This document shows, piece after piece, positions 35,546 to 44,263 of a DNA stretch of 64,000 nucleotides; position 1 is the stretch's first letter, and each line of letters starts with the position of its first letter. A program made the position numbers and the translations under genes. The notes below the pieces were generated by a model. It ran no database searches. It was not told where the DNA came from and saw nothing but the letters and a program-made list of their open reading frames with translations. Origin of the DNA: Tropicibacter alexandrii (GTDB lineage: Bacteria > Pseudomonadota > Alphaproteobacteria > Rhodobacterales > Rhodobacteraceae); NCBI RefSeq assembly GCF_003667315.2, contig NZ_RCTZ02000001.1, positions 186,001-250,000 on the forward strand. The letters are read 5' to 3'.

Positions 35546-35567
35546 CGCGCAGGCTGACGCCTGCGCG
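35546..35567 (+). terminator. hairpin after nlpD, possible terminator
   Basis: A 9-bp perfect stem (CGCGCAGGC with GCCTGCGCG) and a TGAC loop lies 34 bases after nlpD. There is no T run, so it may only stabilise the RNA end. Confidence 0.45.
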
Positions 35568-35615
35568 CGGCCTGTTCATTCGGGAGAGCGCTGGGTTTGT
35601 TTTATGGCGGGCACA

Positions 35616-35674
35616 GGGGCATTGCCCCTCTTCGCCGGCGGCGAATTCACCCCACGGTATTTGAGGCCAGAAGA
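35616..35674 (+). repeat. dispersed intergenic element, copy 5 of 7
   Basis: GGGGCATTGCCCC hairpin, a GCCGGCGGC segment, CACCCCACGGTATTT and a core ending GGCCAGAAGAA. It lies between nlpD and the convergent DUF815 gene and is the second most divergent copy. Confidence 0.75.
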
Positions 35675-35696
35675 AAACCGGGACCGAACGCGCAGG

Positions 35697-36539
35697 TCAG
35701 GCGAGCGCGACGCCCTTGCGGCCTGCGAGGTCCGTGAAATACTGCCACGCAACCCGGCCAGAGCGGGCGCCGCGTGTGGCCTGCCATTCGATGGCCTCGG
35801 CGCGTAGCGTGTCGGCGTCGATTTCGACGCCATAGGCAGAGCAATATCCACGGATCATCGCAAGGTAGTCGTCTTGCGAACAGGGGTGGAAGCCCAGCCA
35901 CAGGCCAAAGCGATCCGACAGCGATACCTTTTCCTCCACCGCTTCGGCGGGGTTGATCGCGCTGGAGCGTTCGTTTTCGATCATGTCGCGCGGCATCAGG
36001 TGACGGCGGTTCGACGTGGCATAGAAGACCACATTGTCCGGGCGCCCCTCGACGCCGCCATCCAGCACCGCCTTGAGCGACTTGTAGTGCTGATCGTCAT
36101 GGCTGAAGGACAGGTCGTCGCAGAACAGGACGAAGCGATAGGCCGCGTCGCGCAGGATATTCAGCAGGCGGGCGACGCTTGGCAGGTCCTCGCGCTGGAG
36201 TTCGACAAGCTTGAGGTCATGCCCCTCTTCGCGGATCGTGGCATGCACCGCCTTCACGATGGACGACTTGCCCATGCCGCGCGCGCCCCACAAGAGCGCG
36301 TTGTTCGCGGGCAAGCCACGAGCGAATTGCCGTGTATTGGCCAGCAACGTGTCGCGGGAGCGGTCGATGCCGACCAGCAATTCCAGTTCGACGCGCGAGA
36401 CCTTGGCCACCGAGGCGAGACGGTCGGGGCCGACATGCCAGACAAAGGCCTCGGCCGCGTCGAAATCCGGGGCGGCCATCGGCGCCGGAGCCATCCGCTC
36501 CAGCGCCTCGGCAATGCGGGTCAGCGTCTGATCACTCAC
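35697..36539 (-). CDS. DUF815 family AAA-type ATPase
   Basis: This 280-residue cytoplasmic protein belongs to the DUF815 family, whose function is unknown. The P-loop is GARGMGKSSIVKAV near residue 85, preceded by NNALLWG. A Walker B-like stretch LFCDDLSF follows near 141, then TSNRRHLMPRDMIENE and DRFGLWLGFHPCSQDDYL, all hallmarks of the family. The C-terminal helical lid contains WQATRGARSGRVAWQYF. Its start overlaps the tatC stop by 4 bases, so it is translated together with the Tat translocase genes. A chaperone or quality-control role in export is possible, but that is inferred from context. Confidence 0.9.
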   Translation of the reverse strand: MSDQTLTRIAEALERMAPAPMAAPDFDAAEAFVWHVGPDRLASVAKVSRVELELLVGIDRSRDTLLANTRQFARGLPANNALLWGARGMGKSSIVKAVHATIREEGHDLKLVELQREDLPSVARLLNILRDAAYRFVLFCDDLSFSHDDQHYKSLKAVLDGGVEGRPDNVVFYATSNRRHLMPRDMIENERSSAINPAEAVEEKVSLSDRFGLWLGFHPCSQDDYLAMIRGYCSAYGVEIDADTLRAEAIEWQATRGARSGRVAWQYFTDLAGRKGVALA

Positions 36540-37477
36540 TTGCCCTTGTCCTCGTCGAATTCCTTGAGCAGCGGATCGTTCTCCGTGTCCGGCTCATCCT
36601 CGAACCACAGGCCTTGGGCACGCAGCTCTTTTTCACGTTTCGTCTCGGTCATTTTCACGAGGAAGATGGATATCTCGTAAAGCCCGTAGACCACCGTGAA
36701 CAGGATCAGTTGCGTCACGACATCCGGCGGGGTCACCACGGCGGCCAGCACGAGAATCGCGACCATGGCGTATTTGCGAACCGAGCCCAACCCCTCGGAC
36801 GACACCATCCCCGCCTTGCCCATCAGCGTCAGCAGCACCGGCAGCTGGAAGCACAGGCCAAAGGCCATGATGAACATCAAAGAGGTGTGCAGGGATTCGT
36901 TTACCTTGCCGAAGAAGGTGATCTGCAACCCTTCGGTGGTGGTCGGGATCACGGCGGTCGGGTCGACGTCGACCGAGTTCTGCAACATGTTGGCAAAGAG
37001 CGACGGCGCATCGGTGAAGCCAAGGAAGAACGCCATCGCCAGCGGCGTGACGACGAAATGCGCAAAGCTTGCGCCAAGAAGGAACATCACCGGCGAGGCG
37101 ATGATGAAGGGCAAAAACGCGTTTTTCTCGGATTTATACAGGCCCGGCGCGATGAAGCGCCACATCTGGTGGGCGATCACCGGGAAGGCGAGGCCAAAGC
37201 CGAACACCAGAGAAATCCGGAACAGCACGAACAGGTATTCCTGCGGGCTGGTATATTGCAGCGTCGGCGAGGGGTCGCCAAGCGCGCGCAGGCTTTGCTC
37301 GATCGGACCCAGCAGGAAGCGCAGCACGTGTTCGGCAAGGAAATCCCCCTGCCACGGGATGAACAGCACGCAGATGCCGATGAACAGCGCGATCACCGAA
37401 CGGATCAGGCGCGTGCGCAGCTCGGCGAGGTGTTCGATCAGCGGGGCGGAGCTGTCCTCGATCGTGTCGTCATTCAT
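36536..37477 (-). CDS. tatC: Sec-independent protein translocase TatC
   Basis: TatC is the receptor for twin-arginine signal peptides in the inner membrane. The 313-residue product has the family opening [15 protein letters not shown] near residue 15 and six hydrophobic helices. The conserved [25 protein letters not shown] lies near 95-120 (block [16 protein letters not shown]). [22 protein letters not shown] lies near 235. A cytoplasmic tail of about 45 residues, ending in Asp/Lys-rich sequence, is longer than in E. coli. The start overlaps the tatB stop by 4 bases, and the stop overlaps the DUF815 gene. Confidence 0.96.
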   Translation of the reverse strand: MNDDTIEDSSAPLIEHLAELRTRLIRSVIALFIGICVLFIPWQGDFLAEHVLRFLLGPIEQSLRALGDPSPTLQYTSPQEYLFVLFRISLVFGFGLAFPVIAHQMWRFIAPGLYKSEKNAFLPFIIASPVMFLLGASFAHFVVTPLAMAFFLGFTDAPSLFANMLQNSVDVDPTAVIPTTTEGLQITFFGKVNESLHTSLMFIMAFGLCFQLPVLLTLMGKAGMVSSEGLGSVRKYAMVAILVLAAVVTPPDVVTQLILFTVVYGLYEISIFLVKMTETKREKELRAQGLWFEDEPDTENDPLLKEFDEDKGK

Positions 37478-37944
37478 GCCTCGCCATCCTTCTTGTCGGC
37501 CGGCGTGTCCTCGACCGGCTCGTTCGCGGCCTTCTCCAGCGCGTCGGCGCGTTGCAGCGCCTCTTGCGCCTCGCGGGCCTTGCGCTCGGCCGCCTTGCGG
37601 GCGGCGTTCGCCTCGATCTTGCGCTTGGCGTCCTCGCGTTCCTTCGCCAGCTTGCCCGTCTCGCTGTTCGGGTTGATGTCGGTCATCGAGCGCGCGGCAT
37701 CCTTGACCCCGTCCATGGCGCTGCCCACCGGGTTCGTCGCGGTCTTGAAGGTCTTCTGGATGTCCTTCACGCCCGCATCATCGGCGGCCTCGTTCATGGC
37801 GCGGCTGAATTCGCGGGCCATGCCACGCGCCTTGCCCATGAACTGGCCCGCCTTGCGGAACAGAACCGGCAGGTCCTTTGGACCGACCACGATCAATGCA
37901 ACGATGCCGATGACGAGAAGCTCGGCAAACCCAAGATCGAACAT
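37474..37944 (-). CDS. tatB: Sec-independent protein translocase TatB
   Basis: TatB works with TatC to receive Tat substrates. The 156-residue product begins [26 protein letters not shown], with the N-terminal membrane helix and the Gly-Pro hinge. An amphipathic helix follows ([23 protein letters not shown]). The C-terminal half is a charged Ala/Glu/Lys-rich, probably coiled-coil stretch (residues 95-150). It follows tatA by 6 bases and overlaps tatC by 4 bases, giving the standard tatABC order. Confidence 0.95.
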   Translation of the reverse strand: MFDLGFAELLVIGIVALIVVGPKDLPVLFRKAGQFMGKARGMAREFSRAMNEAADDAGVKDIQKTFKTATNPVGSAMDGVKDAARSMTDINPNSETGKLAKEREDAKRKIEANAARKAAERKAREAQEALQRADALEKAANEPVEDTPADKKDGEA

Positions 37945-37950
37945 TGGCGA

Positions 37951-38169
37951 TTACACCTTGTCCTTGTCCTCGGACGGGGTGACGTCCTTGGCCTCTTCGG
38001 CCTTCTGGTCTTCGAGTTCCTGACCGCCTTCGCTGACGCCCTTCTTGAAGGCGGTGATGCCCTTGCCGACTTCGCCCATCAGCGACGAGATCTTGCCGCG
38101 TCCAAACAGGACCAGAACGACGACGGCGATCAGCAGAAGACCCGGAAGACCGATATTCCCGATACCCAT
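37951..38169 (-). CDS. tatA: Sec-independent protein translocase TatA
   Basis: TatA forms the size-variable pore that passes folded proteins. The 72-residue product has a single N-terminal helix (GNIGLPGLLLIAVVVLVLFG), the conserved Phe-Gly hinge FGRGKISSLMG, an amphipathic helix (EVGKGITAFKKG) and an acidic tail (VTPSEDKDKV). The start is preceded by TTTAGGAGAAATATC with a good AGGAG. It is the first gene of tatA-tatB-tatC-DUF815. Tat-type signals are seen on at least one exported protein in this window, the YHS-domain protein. Confidence 0.95.
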   Translation of the reverse strand: MGIGNIGLPGLLLIAVVVLVLFGRGKISSLMGEVGKGITAFKKGVSEGGQELEDQKAEEAKDVTPSEDKDKV

Positions 38170-38358
38170 GATATTTCTCCTAAAGCGGGGGGTGCGCGCG
38201 GCACCAAGTGTGGGATGTCGAGGCCCGGTTCTATCGGCATTCCCGCCCTTGGAAAAGCGGCAAACTGTCCGCTTTCACCGCGTCGTGTGTCATGAGATTG
38301 TCAGTTGTCAGGATTTTGTCAGGAGCAGGCCCGAATGCGGGCCCACCGAGGGGACGCG

Positions 38359-39021
38359 ATGAACCGCAAGGACAGGCTATACGCGCTGATGCAGCGCCTG
38401 CGCGACGGGCATTTGCACACCGCAGAGGCGATGGCACAGGATCACGGCGTCTCGGTGCGCACGATCTATCGCGACATGGAACTGCTGGCAGAATCGGGCG
38501 TCCCGGTCGAAGGCGCGCGGGGCTATGGCTATTCCATCGCCGCCGCGATTACCTTGCCGCCGCTGAACCTGACCGAGACCGAGCTGGAGGCGCTGCATGT
38601 GGCGCTCGCCGCCCTGGGGCAGTCGGACCTGCCCGACCTTGCCGACGCGGCCCGCGCCCTGTCGGCCAAGATCGAGGCCGTTCTGCCCGAGGACGCCGAT
38701 GCGCCGCGCGCGCCTTTCGGCTTTGCCGCCGGGGCCTTTGCCGAGGCGGCGCGCGGTTTCACCCACATGCCCGCGATCCGCGCCGCGATCCGGGCGCGGC
38801 AGAAGCTGCGGGTGACGCTGGCCGATGGCGTGCATGACATCCGCCCCCTCCATATCGATTTCTGGGGACGGGTCTGGAGCTGCGTGGCGTGGGACGAGTC
38901 GACCGGCACCTTCCTGTCCTTCCGCATCGACCGGGTGGAGGACATGACCCCCCTGCCCGGCCTGTTCGTCGACGAGCCGGGCAAGACGCTGGGCGATTGG
39001 CGCGCGCGCGACAAGCCATGA
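38359..39021 (+). CDS. YafY-type HTH transcriptional regulator
   Basis: This 220-residue protein has an N-terminal winged helix-turn-helix of the DeoR/HTH_11 type (RLYALMQRLRDGHLHTAEAM, AQDHGVSVRTIYRDMELL). This is followed by a beta-element GVPVEGARGYGYSI and a C-terminal WYL-like sensor domain (residues 130-215). The WYL signature itself is replaced by VWSCVAWDE, so ligand binding may differ. GAGG lies 7 bases before the ATG at 38359. The targets are unknown; it is flanked by tatA (divergent) and a small secreted protein (convergent). Confidence 0.88.
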   Translation: MNRKDRLYALMQRLRDGHLHTAEAMAQDHGVSVRTIYRDMELLAESGVPVEGARGYGYSIAAAITLPPLNLTETELEALHVALAALGQSDLPDLADAARALSAKIEAVLPEDADAPRAPFGFAAGAFAEAARGFTHMPAIRAAIRARQKLRVTLADGVHDIRPLHIDFWGRVWSCVAWDESTGTFLSFRIDRVEDMTPLPGLFVDEPGKTLGDWRARDKP

Positions 39022-39053
39022 AAAAGCCCCCTCGGCGGGACATCCGAGGGGGC
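39021..39053 (-). terminator. terminator of the small secreted protein gene
   Basis: A 10-bp stem (GCCCCCTCGG with CCGAGGGGGC at 39026-39053) is followed on the minus strand by five T. It overlaps the stop codon of the convergent regulator gene and may act both ways. Confidence 0.85.
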
Positions 39054-39092
39054 ATGGCGCGGGCGGGAGCGACCCGCAGGCAGGGACAGGGA

Positions 39093-39431
39093 TCAGCCGG
39101 AAATGGCGCTCAGCGGCAGGCCGGTCACGCTGCACGACCACGGCTGGGTGACGTCACCGCCGACCACGATCGACTTGGTGGAATACTGCGCGCCGCTGGG
39201 ATCGGTCTTGAAGCACTCCATCTCGCCGCGCAGGGCGGTGTTCCAATCGGCCCAGCCATACATGCGGCTGCCTTCCATGACCCACTGCTTGACGGCGGTC
39301 ATCTGGGCGTGGGCCTTGGTCTGGCCAAATCCGATGGCGGTGATCAGTTCCACCTGCTGGGCTTGGGCGGTGCCTGCACCGGCAACGGCGAGGGACAGGG
39401 CGGTCAGGGCGATTTTTGCAAACTTGGTCAT
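39093..39431 (-). CDS. small secreted protein, hypothetical
   Basis: This 112-residue protein has a clear signal peptide (MTKFAKIALTALSLAVAGAG ending AQA-Q) and a mature part of about 88 residues. The mature chain has the segment GFGQTKAHAQMTAVKQWVME and two Cys, in MECFKTDP and WSCSVTG, which could form a disulfide. No family is recognised. GGAG lies 8 bases before the ATG. It has its own terminator. A long inverted repeat (39468-39533) lies upstream. The protein is probably periplasmic; the function is unknown. Confidence 0.75.
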   Translation of the reverse strand: MTKFAKIALTALSLAVAGAGTAQAQQVELITAIGFGQTKAHAQMTAVKQWVMEGSRMYGWADWNTALRGEMECFKTDPSGAQYSTKSIVVGGDVTQPWSCSVTGLPLSAISG

Positions 39432-39467
39432 GGGTCTATCTCCGAAATCAAAGGGTTTGGTGTTTGT

Positions 39468-39533
39468 AGGATCGTCTGGTCTGTCGTGGTCCGCCCGGCG
39501 TCTTCTTCCGAGCTTCAGTATTGAGACGATCCT
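39468..39533. promoter_or_regulatory. 10-bp inverted repeat with 46-base spacer upstream of secreted-protein gene
   Basis: AGGATCGTCT (39468-39477) and AGACGATCCT (39524-39533) are exact complements. They lie 37 bases upstream of the secreted-protein start. They could be two operator half-sites or close a long RNA hairpin. The rest of the gap to 39657 is AT-rich with no gene that I can support. Confidence 0.4.
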
Positions 39534-39657
39534 GCGCGCAAATTCCTTGGCCCGCAGGTCATGTATTTCGGAGTTTTCTTTTAAGGAACTGATTTCTATC
39601 GGGAATTTTCCGTAAATTTATCATCGGCAGGGTAAGAACGCCAATCACCGGGTACGG

Positions 39658-39688
39658 AAAACCCCGCCTCCGTCACCGGAAGCGGGGC
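39658..39688 (-). terminator. terminator of the class I aldolase gene
   Basis: On the minus strand an 11-bp stem (CCCCGCTTCCG with CGGAGGCGGGG, one G-T pair) and a 4-base loop is followed by four T. It lies 24 bases beyond the fba stop. Confidence 0.85.
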
Positions 39689-39711
39689 TATTGTGGCGGT
39701 TCAGGTCCGGC

Positions 39712-40608
39712 TTAGAGCGAGGCCTGATAGATCTTGTCGATGTTCGACCCAAGCGCCGCGTTGAAATCCGCGTCCGATTGCTGATAGGTCAGACCTTCCG
39801 CCAGCGCACGGCTGAAGGAGGCGATCATCTTGGGCTGCTGTGCCAGCTTTTCGCAGGCATCATCGGTGGTGTAGCCACCCGACAGCGCCACGACGCGGAT
39901 CACGCGCGGATGGTCGGCCAGATCGTCATACAGCCCCGCCTTGGTCGGGATCGTCAGCTTCAGCATCACGTCATCGCCCTCGGCCAGCGCATCGAGATGC
40001 GACAGGATCGAGGCCTTGAGCATATCCTCGGCGGCTTCCTTGGTCTCGGAATGAATGTTCACCTCGGGTTCGAGGATCGGCACGAGGCCGCAGGCCAGAA
40101 CGCGTTTGCCCAGTTCGAATTGCTGCGCGACGACGGCGTCGATGCCCTCGGCATTGGCCTCGTGGATCACGCTGCGTTCCTTGGTGCCGAACACCTTCAT
40201 ATCGGCGGCTTCGGCCAGAAGCTCCTCAAGGCCCGGGATCGGCTTCATCATCTGGACGCCGTTGGCCTGATCCTCCAGCCCCTTGTCGATCTTGAGGAAG
40301 GGTACGACGCCCAGATCGTCCCACAGCGCCAGCGAAGTCGGCTTGCCGTTGACCTGACCGCGCATCGTCTTTTCGAACAAGATCGCGCCGATCACCTTTT
40401 CGCCGGTGAAATCGGGCGCGGTGATGATGCGCGTGCGCATCTGGTGGATCATGTCGAACATGGCGTCCTCGCCGTCATACATGTCCTCGGTCACACCATA
40501 GAGCCCCAGCGCCTTGGGCGTCGAGCCGCCGGACTGGTCCAGCGCCGCGATGAAGCCCTTGCCCGACGCCATCTGCGCCTTTTGCTTGTCGAAATCGGAA
40601 TTTGCCAT
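39712..40608 (-). CDS. fba: class I fructose-bisphosphate aldolase
   Basis: This 298-residue enzyme interconverts fructose-1,6-bisphosphate with glyceraldehyde-3-phosphate and dihydroxyacetone phosphate through a Schiff-base lysine. The bacterial class I signature is clear: FIAALDQSGGSTPKAL near residue 18, EKTMRGQVNG, PFLKIDKGLE and PILEPEVNIHS. The Schiff-base Lys is probably in VMLKLTIPTKAG. The ATG at 40608 matches the family N-terminus; upstream in-frame codons have no similarity. GGGGGA lies just upstream. It is monocistronic, with its own terminator. Confidence 0.93.
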   Translation of the reverse strand: MANSDFDKQKAQMASGKGFIAALDQSGGSTPKALGLYGVTEDMYDGEDAMFDMIHQMRTRIITAPDFTGEKVIGAILFEKTMRGQVNGKPTSLALWDDLGVVPFLKIDKGLEDQANGVQMMKPIPGLEELLAEAADMKVFGTKERSVIHEANAEGIDAVVAQQFELGKRVLACGLVPILEPEVNIHSETKEAAEDMLKASILSHLDALAEGDDVMLKLTIPTKAGLYDDLADHPRVIRVVALSGGYTTDDACEKLAQQPKMIASFSRALAEGLTYQQSDADFNAALGSNIDKIYQASL

Positions 40609-40716
40609 GGGGTCCCCCGCCTGCGAAATGAAATGCGTTGCGCCTTCGATACCCCAAGCCCGCGCGGCGGTATAGAGGCGCAAGGTGCTGTTATCGCTAA
40701 ACTCGGGCGCTTCGTG

Positions 40717-42072
40717 TCAAACCCTGTCACGCGGGTCGATGCGCAGCCAGATGCCGTCACGGGATCGCACCGTCAGATGCGCCTCGGGCATCGGTGTCTT
40801 GCCCGCAACCGGGCTGACCCGCAGGTCGCGCAGGATCATCGACAGCATCAACGGCCCTTCCAGCATGGCAAAGCCCGCCCCGGTGCAGACCCGCGGCCCG
40901 GCACTGAACGGGATATAGGCGTCGCGCCCGCATTGCTTGCCATTCTCGGTCTGCCATCGTCCGGGATCGAAGCCATCTGGGTTGTCCCACAGCCGCTCGT
41001 GCCGGTGAAGGTGCCAGGGCGAGAGGACGATTTGCGACGAAATCGGGAGTTTTCGGTCTCGAAATGTCTCGGGACAGGTCGTTTCGCGCACCATCATGGG
41101 CACTGGCGGGTAAAGCCGCAGCGCCTCGCGAAAAACGTCGCGGCTGACGCGCATCCGGGCGACGGAGCTGAAATCCTGCTCCAGCCCCTGCGCCTCGGCG
41201 GCCAGCTTGTCCTGCCAATCCGGGTGGGTCGCCAGCAGATACAGCGCCCAGCCAAGGGCACTGGCGCTGGTCTCGTGCCCGGCGAGGAAGAAGATCGCCA
41301 CCTGATCGACCATTTCCTCGGTGGTGAAGGTCTGGCCCGTGACCGGATCGACCGTCGTCATGATCTTGGTCGCCAGATCTTCTGGCGCGGTCCCGGCCTT
41401 GATCTGGGCCATGCGGGCTTCGGTCAGTTGCGTGATCAGGCTGCGGATGCGTTTCGCCGATGCCTTCGTCTCGCGCTTGAAGAAACGCGGCATCCAGCGC
41501 GGGCCGGGGATGAAGGCGGCAAGGTTCAGGATCGGCTGGGTGCGCTGATAGGCGCGGAATTCGTGGAAGACGGCGCTAGCGACCTCATCCTCGATCGGGA
41601 TGCTGAAGAGCGTGCGAAAGATCACGTCGGCGGCGAAATGGCTGGAGACTTCCTCGATCTCGACCTGTTCGGCGGTGCGGGTCTTGAGCCGGGTCAGGGC
41701 CGCCTCTGCCGCGTCCCACATGGCTGGAAAGGTCTCGCGCAGGCGTCCGCCCTCGAACGCGGGGTCGATGATGCGGCGCTGCCTTAACCATGTTTCGCCA
41801 TTGGTCAAAAACACCGACTCGCCCAGCAAGGGCCGCAGCCCGGCGCCGATCCGGTCGGATTTGGGGAAATCCATGGGCCGGTCCTTGAGCACGCATTTCA
41901 CCAGTTCGGGCTGGTTGACAAGGTAGCTGCGGAAGAAGGGGGTTTTGAATTCCGCCATCCATGCGCGATAGAGCCGCGCGGGCTGGGCCGACAGGATGTC
42001 TTGCCGGAACAGTTTGACGTATTTCCACAGCGAGACCTTTTCGGGCCGCGCTGGGGGTTTCGGCGGCATCAT
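40717..42072 (-). CDS. cytochrome P450
   Basis: This 451-residue soluble monooxygenase shows the I-helix oxygen-binding motif AGHETS at residues 264-269, the K-helix EALR at 316-319, and the heme loop FSAGPRVCTG with Cys396 as heme ligand. The N-terminus begins MMPPKPPARPEKVSLW. The architecture and FAMLEGPLML after the Cys resemble BM3-like fatty-acid hydroxylases, but the substrate is unknown and no reductase is encoded next to it. The start codon overlaps the stop of the upstream alpha/beta hydrolase (ATGA), so the two are translated together and probably act on the same compound. Confidence 0.93.
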   Translation of the reverse strand: MMPPKPPARPEKVSLWKYVKLFRQDILSAQPARLYRAWMAEFKTPFFRSYLVNQPELVKCVLKDRPMDFPKSDRIGAGLRPLLGESVFLTNGETWLRQRRIIDPAFEGGRLRETFPAMWDAAEAALTRLKTRTAEQVEIEEVSSHFAADVIFRTLFSIPIEDEVASAVFHEFRAYQRTQPILNLAAFIPGPRWMPRFFKRETKASAKRIRSLITQLTEARMAQIKAGTAPEDLATKIMTTVDPVTGQTFTTEEMVDQVAIFFLAGHETSASALGWALYLLATHPDWQDKLAAEAQGLEQDFSSVARMRVSRDVFREALRLYPPVPMMVRETTCPETFRDRKLPISSQIVLSPWHLHRHERLWDNPDGFDPGRWQTENGKQCGRDAYIPFSAGPRVCTGAGFAMLEGPLMLSMILRDLRVSPVAGKTPMPEAHLTVRSRDGIWLRIDPRDRV

Positions 42073-43292
42073 GGCGCGGTGCTCGTGTATTTCGACACGG
42101 CCTTGTCGATGCGGCTGGCCGAAGGGGGCCGGTCGCGGTAGCGATCCGCCAGCGTCACGGGCCCGGCGGTGATCTGGAAATAGTCGTAATCCAAGGGCCG
42201 GTCGAAGGCGCAGAGATACTGGAAATGCAGTCGGAAAAAGCGCCAGCGCAATTCCTTCCAGCGCGCGGGGCTGAGCGATTTGGTGAATTGCGCGGAAAAG
42301 ACGAGGGGCCAACGCTTGTCCTTTGGTGCCACGCCCGAAACGGAGACGGGATCGCACAGCGCAAAGGCACAGCCGTCGCCGGGCGCGGTCACGTCCGCCC
42401 AGAACAGCGCATCAGATGCCCCCAAAAAGGCCAGATCGGCCCTCAAACGCCACGCATCGCGCAGGAAAGACACCATCGGCACGACCTGCCCCAGGCTGAG
42501 GAAGCCCAGCTTGCGCCCCTCCGGCACACGGCCCGCGCGGATCAGGTCGGCGAGGATCGACACCGACAGATGCGCGCCAGAGGAATGGCCAACCACCAGC
42601 ACCTCGTCCCAGTCCTCTTGCAGGGCGGCGGCGATGATGTCGCCAAAAACGGCCATCCGCGCCTCCAACGCGGGGGGATTGGCCCCGCGATAACGCGCGG
42701 AAAAGGCGTAGTCGTGCATCAGGTAATAGGCGAAGAACTTGCCATCCTTCTTCTTGAACCAGCGCAGCAGCGCATAGCCTGCGCCCGCCCCGACCGCCGC
42801 GCCCAGCCACGCGCCCCAAGGCGCGATCAGGCCACCCAAGGACGCCGCCATCCAGACCGCCGCCAGTGCCACCAAAGCCTGCGCCAAAAGCATGCCAATG
42901 GGATAAAGCGCCGCAATCACCGGGCCTTTGCGCAGCTTCATCAGGCGGAAAAGCGCGCCGGTGGCGATATATTCCCATGCCGTGCGGACCAGTTGCGCGT
43001 AGGTCGCGGGGATCGTGTTCGACATGCTGTCGCGCACGATGTCGGACCAGACCAGAACCTCGATATCGGCGCTGGTCTCGGCCTCGCCGATCACGCTTTC
43101 CACGTGCCAACCGTAGAGCCCGCCTTGCTGCTTGGGCTTCAGGCCGATCTGGTAGCCGGAAATGCGCGCCTGCTCGGCGCCTTCCTTGCGGTAAAGCTCG
43201 CGGTAGCGGCGGGGGTGAATCGGATCGTAGCCGGGAATGTAGAAGACCCGACGGCGTTTGACCTGATTGTCTGCGGTTCCTTGCTCGACCAT
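42069..43292 (-). CDS. alpha/beta-fold hydrolase with internal membrane segments
   Basis: This 407-residue protein has the nucleophile elbow VVGHSSGAHLSV near residue 232. An N-terminal region (RRRVFYIPGYDPIHPRRYREL) starts like lipase-type strands. Two hydrophobic segments near residues 129-165 (ALYPIGMLLAQALVALAAVW and a second AAVGAGAGYALL) make it membrane-attached. The start at 43292 is supported by AAGGGGCGGG upstream. Its stop overlaps the P450 start by 4 bases. A role in releasing or trapping the P450 substrate or product, perhaps a lipid, is inferred from coupling only. Confidence 0.82.
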   Translation of the reverse strand: MVEQGTADNQVKRRRVFYIPGYDPIHPRRYRELYRKEGAEQARISGYQIGLKPKQQGGLYGWHVESVIGEAETSADIEVLVWSDIVRDSMSNTIPATYAQLVRTAWEYIATGALFRLMKLRKGPVIAALYPIGMLLAQALVALAAVWMAASLGGLIAPWGAWLGAAVGAGAGYALLRWFKKKDGKFFAYYLMHDYAFSARYRGANPPALEARMAVFGDIIAAALQEDWDEVLVVGHSSGAHLSVSILADLIRAGRVPEGRKLGFLSLGQVVPMVSFLRDAWRLRADLAFLGASDALFWADVTAPGDGCAFALCDPVSVSGVAPKDKRWPLVFSAQFTKSLSPARWKELRWRFFRLHFQYLCAFDRPLDYDYFQITAGPVTLADRYRDRPPSASRIDKAVSKYTSTAP

Positions 43293-43360
43293 GACCCGCC
43301 CCTTGTTTGCATCAGGGTAGCGTGCATTTTCGGCAAGAGTAAGGCCCCGCTGCGGCGCGT

Positions 43361-43421
43361 CCGGGGGCTTTGCCCCCCGGCTCTTCGAGCCTCCCCCCAA
43401 GGTATTTCAGGACCAAAGAAG
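43361..43421 (+). repeat. dispersed intergenic element, copy 6 of 7
   Basis: CCGGGGGCTTTGCCCCCCGG hairpin, CTCTTCGAG hairpin, CCCCCCAAGGTATTT and a core ending GACCAAAGAAG at 43421. It is on the plus strand between two minus-strand genes and ends 7 bases before the ccdA stop codon. Confidence 0.87.
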
Positions 43422-43427
43422 CCGGGC

Positions 43428-44171
43428 TTATCCAAGCGCGCCCAAGGCCGGGAAGGTTTCGAGCAGCCAAAAGCTGAGCGCCGAGAAGCCGCCAGTGAGC
43501 ATGAGCAGGCCGATGGTCCAGAGCAGCAGGCCCATGGCGCGTTCGATGCGTTCCATGTGGCGCTTCATCCAGTTCATCGTGCCGGTCAGGCGCGGCAGGA
43601 AGGCGGCGACCAGCAGGAAGGGTACGCCCAGACCCAGCGCATAGACGGCGAGCAGAATCGTGCCGCGCGCGACGCTGGCCTCGGAAGCGGCAAGCGACAG
43701 GATCGCGCCCAGTTGCGGGCCGATGCATGGGGTCCAGCCGAAGGCAAAGGCGAGGCCCAGCACATAGGCGCCGAACGCGCTGCCGCCCCGGTCGCCGGCG
43801 TCCAGTCGCGCCTCGCGGTCGAGAAAGGCGATGCGGTAGACGCCGACGAAATGCGCGCCAAAGACCATCACGATCACACCCGCAATGGTGTTGAAATACC
43901 CTTGGTATTGCAGCAGGGCCCGCCCCGCCGCCGAGGCCGCGATGCCCAGCAGCAGGAAGACCGTCGACAGCCCCATGACAAAGAACAAAGCCGCCAACAG
44001 CGCCTTGCGCTGCGACTGGCCCAGATCGGACATGCTGACGCCGGACATATAGGCCAGATAGGGCGGCACCACCGGCAGCACACAGGGCGACAAAAAGGAT
44101 ATCAGCCCGGCCAGCAGGGCTACCAGCATGGCGGGCAAAAGCGACGCGTCGATGATCTCGATTCCGAACAT
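43428..44171 (-). CDS. ccdA: cytochrome c biogenesis protein CcdA
   Basis: CcdA carries electrons across the inner membrane to reduce periplasmic thiols for cytochrome c maturation. The 247-residue product has six hydrophobic segments and the two conserved redox Cys, in FLSPCVLPVVPPYLAYMSGV near residue 30 and GWTPCIGPQLGAIL near 146. The last helix ends TGGFSALSFWLLETFP. No partner thioredoxin (CcmG) is next to it. It is convergent with nothing and divergent from the TusA-family gene. The family call is secure. Confidence 0.95.
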   Translation of the reverse strand: MFGIEIIDASLLPAMLVALLAGLISFLSPCVLPVVPPYLAYMSGVSMSDLGQSQRKALLAALFFVMGLSTVFLLLGIAASAAGRALLQYQGYFNTIAGVIVMVFGAHFVGVYRIAFLDREARLDAGDRGGSAFGAYVLGLAFAFGWTPCIGPQLGAILSLAASEASVARGTILLAVYALGLGVPFLLVAAFLPRLTGTMNWMKRHMERIERAMGLLLWTIGLLMLTGGFSALSFWLLETFPALGALG

Positions 44172-44263
44172 GTCCTCGGCTTACGCCATGGCGCGGGCGG
44201 CGTCACCTCGCTTTGGCTCACATCGCTGTGGACGCGCTGAAATATCGCGACTATCTGGGGATC

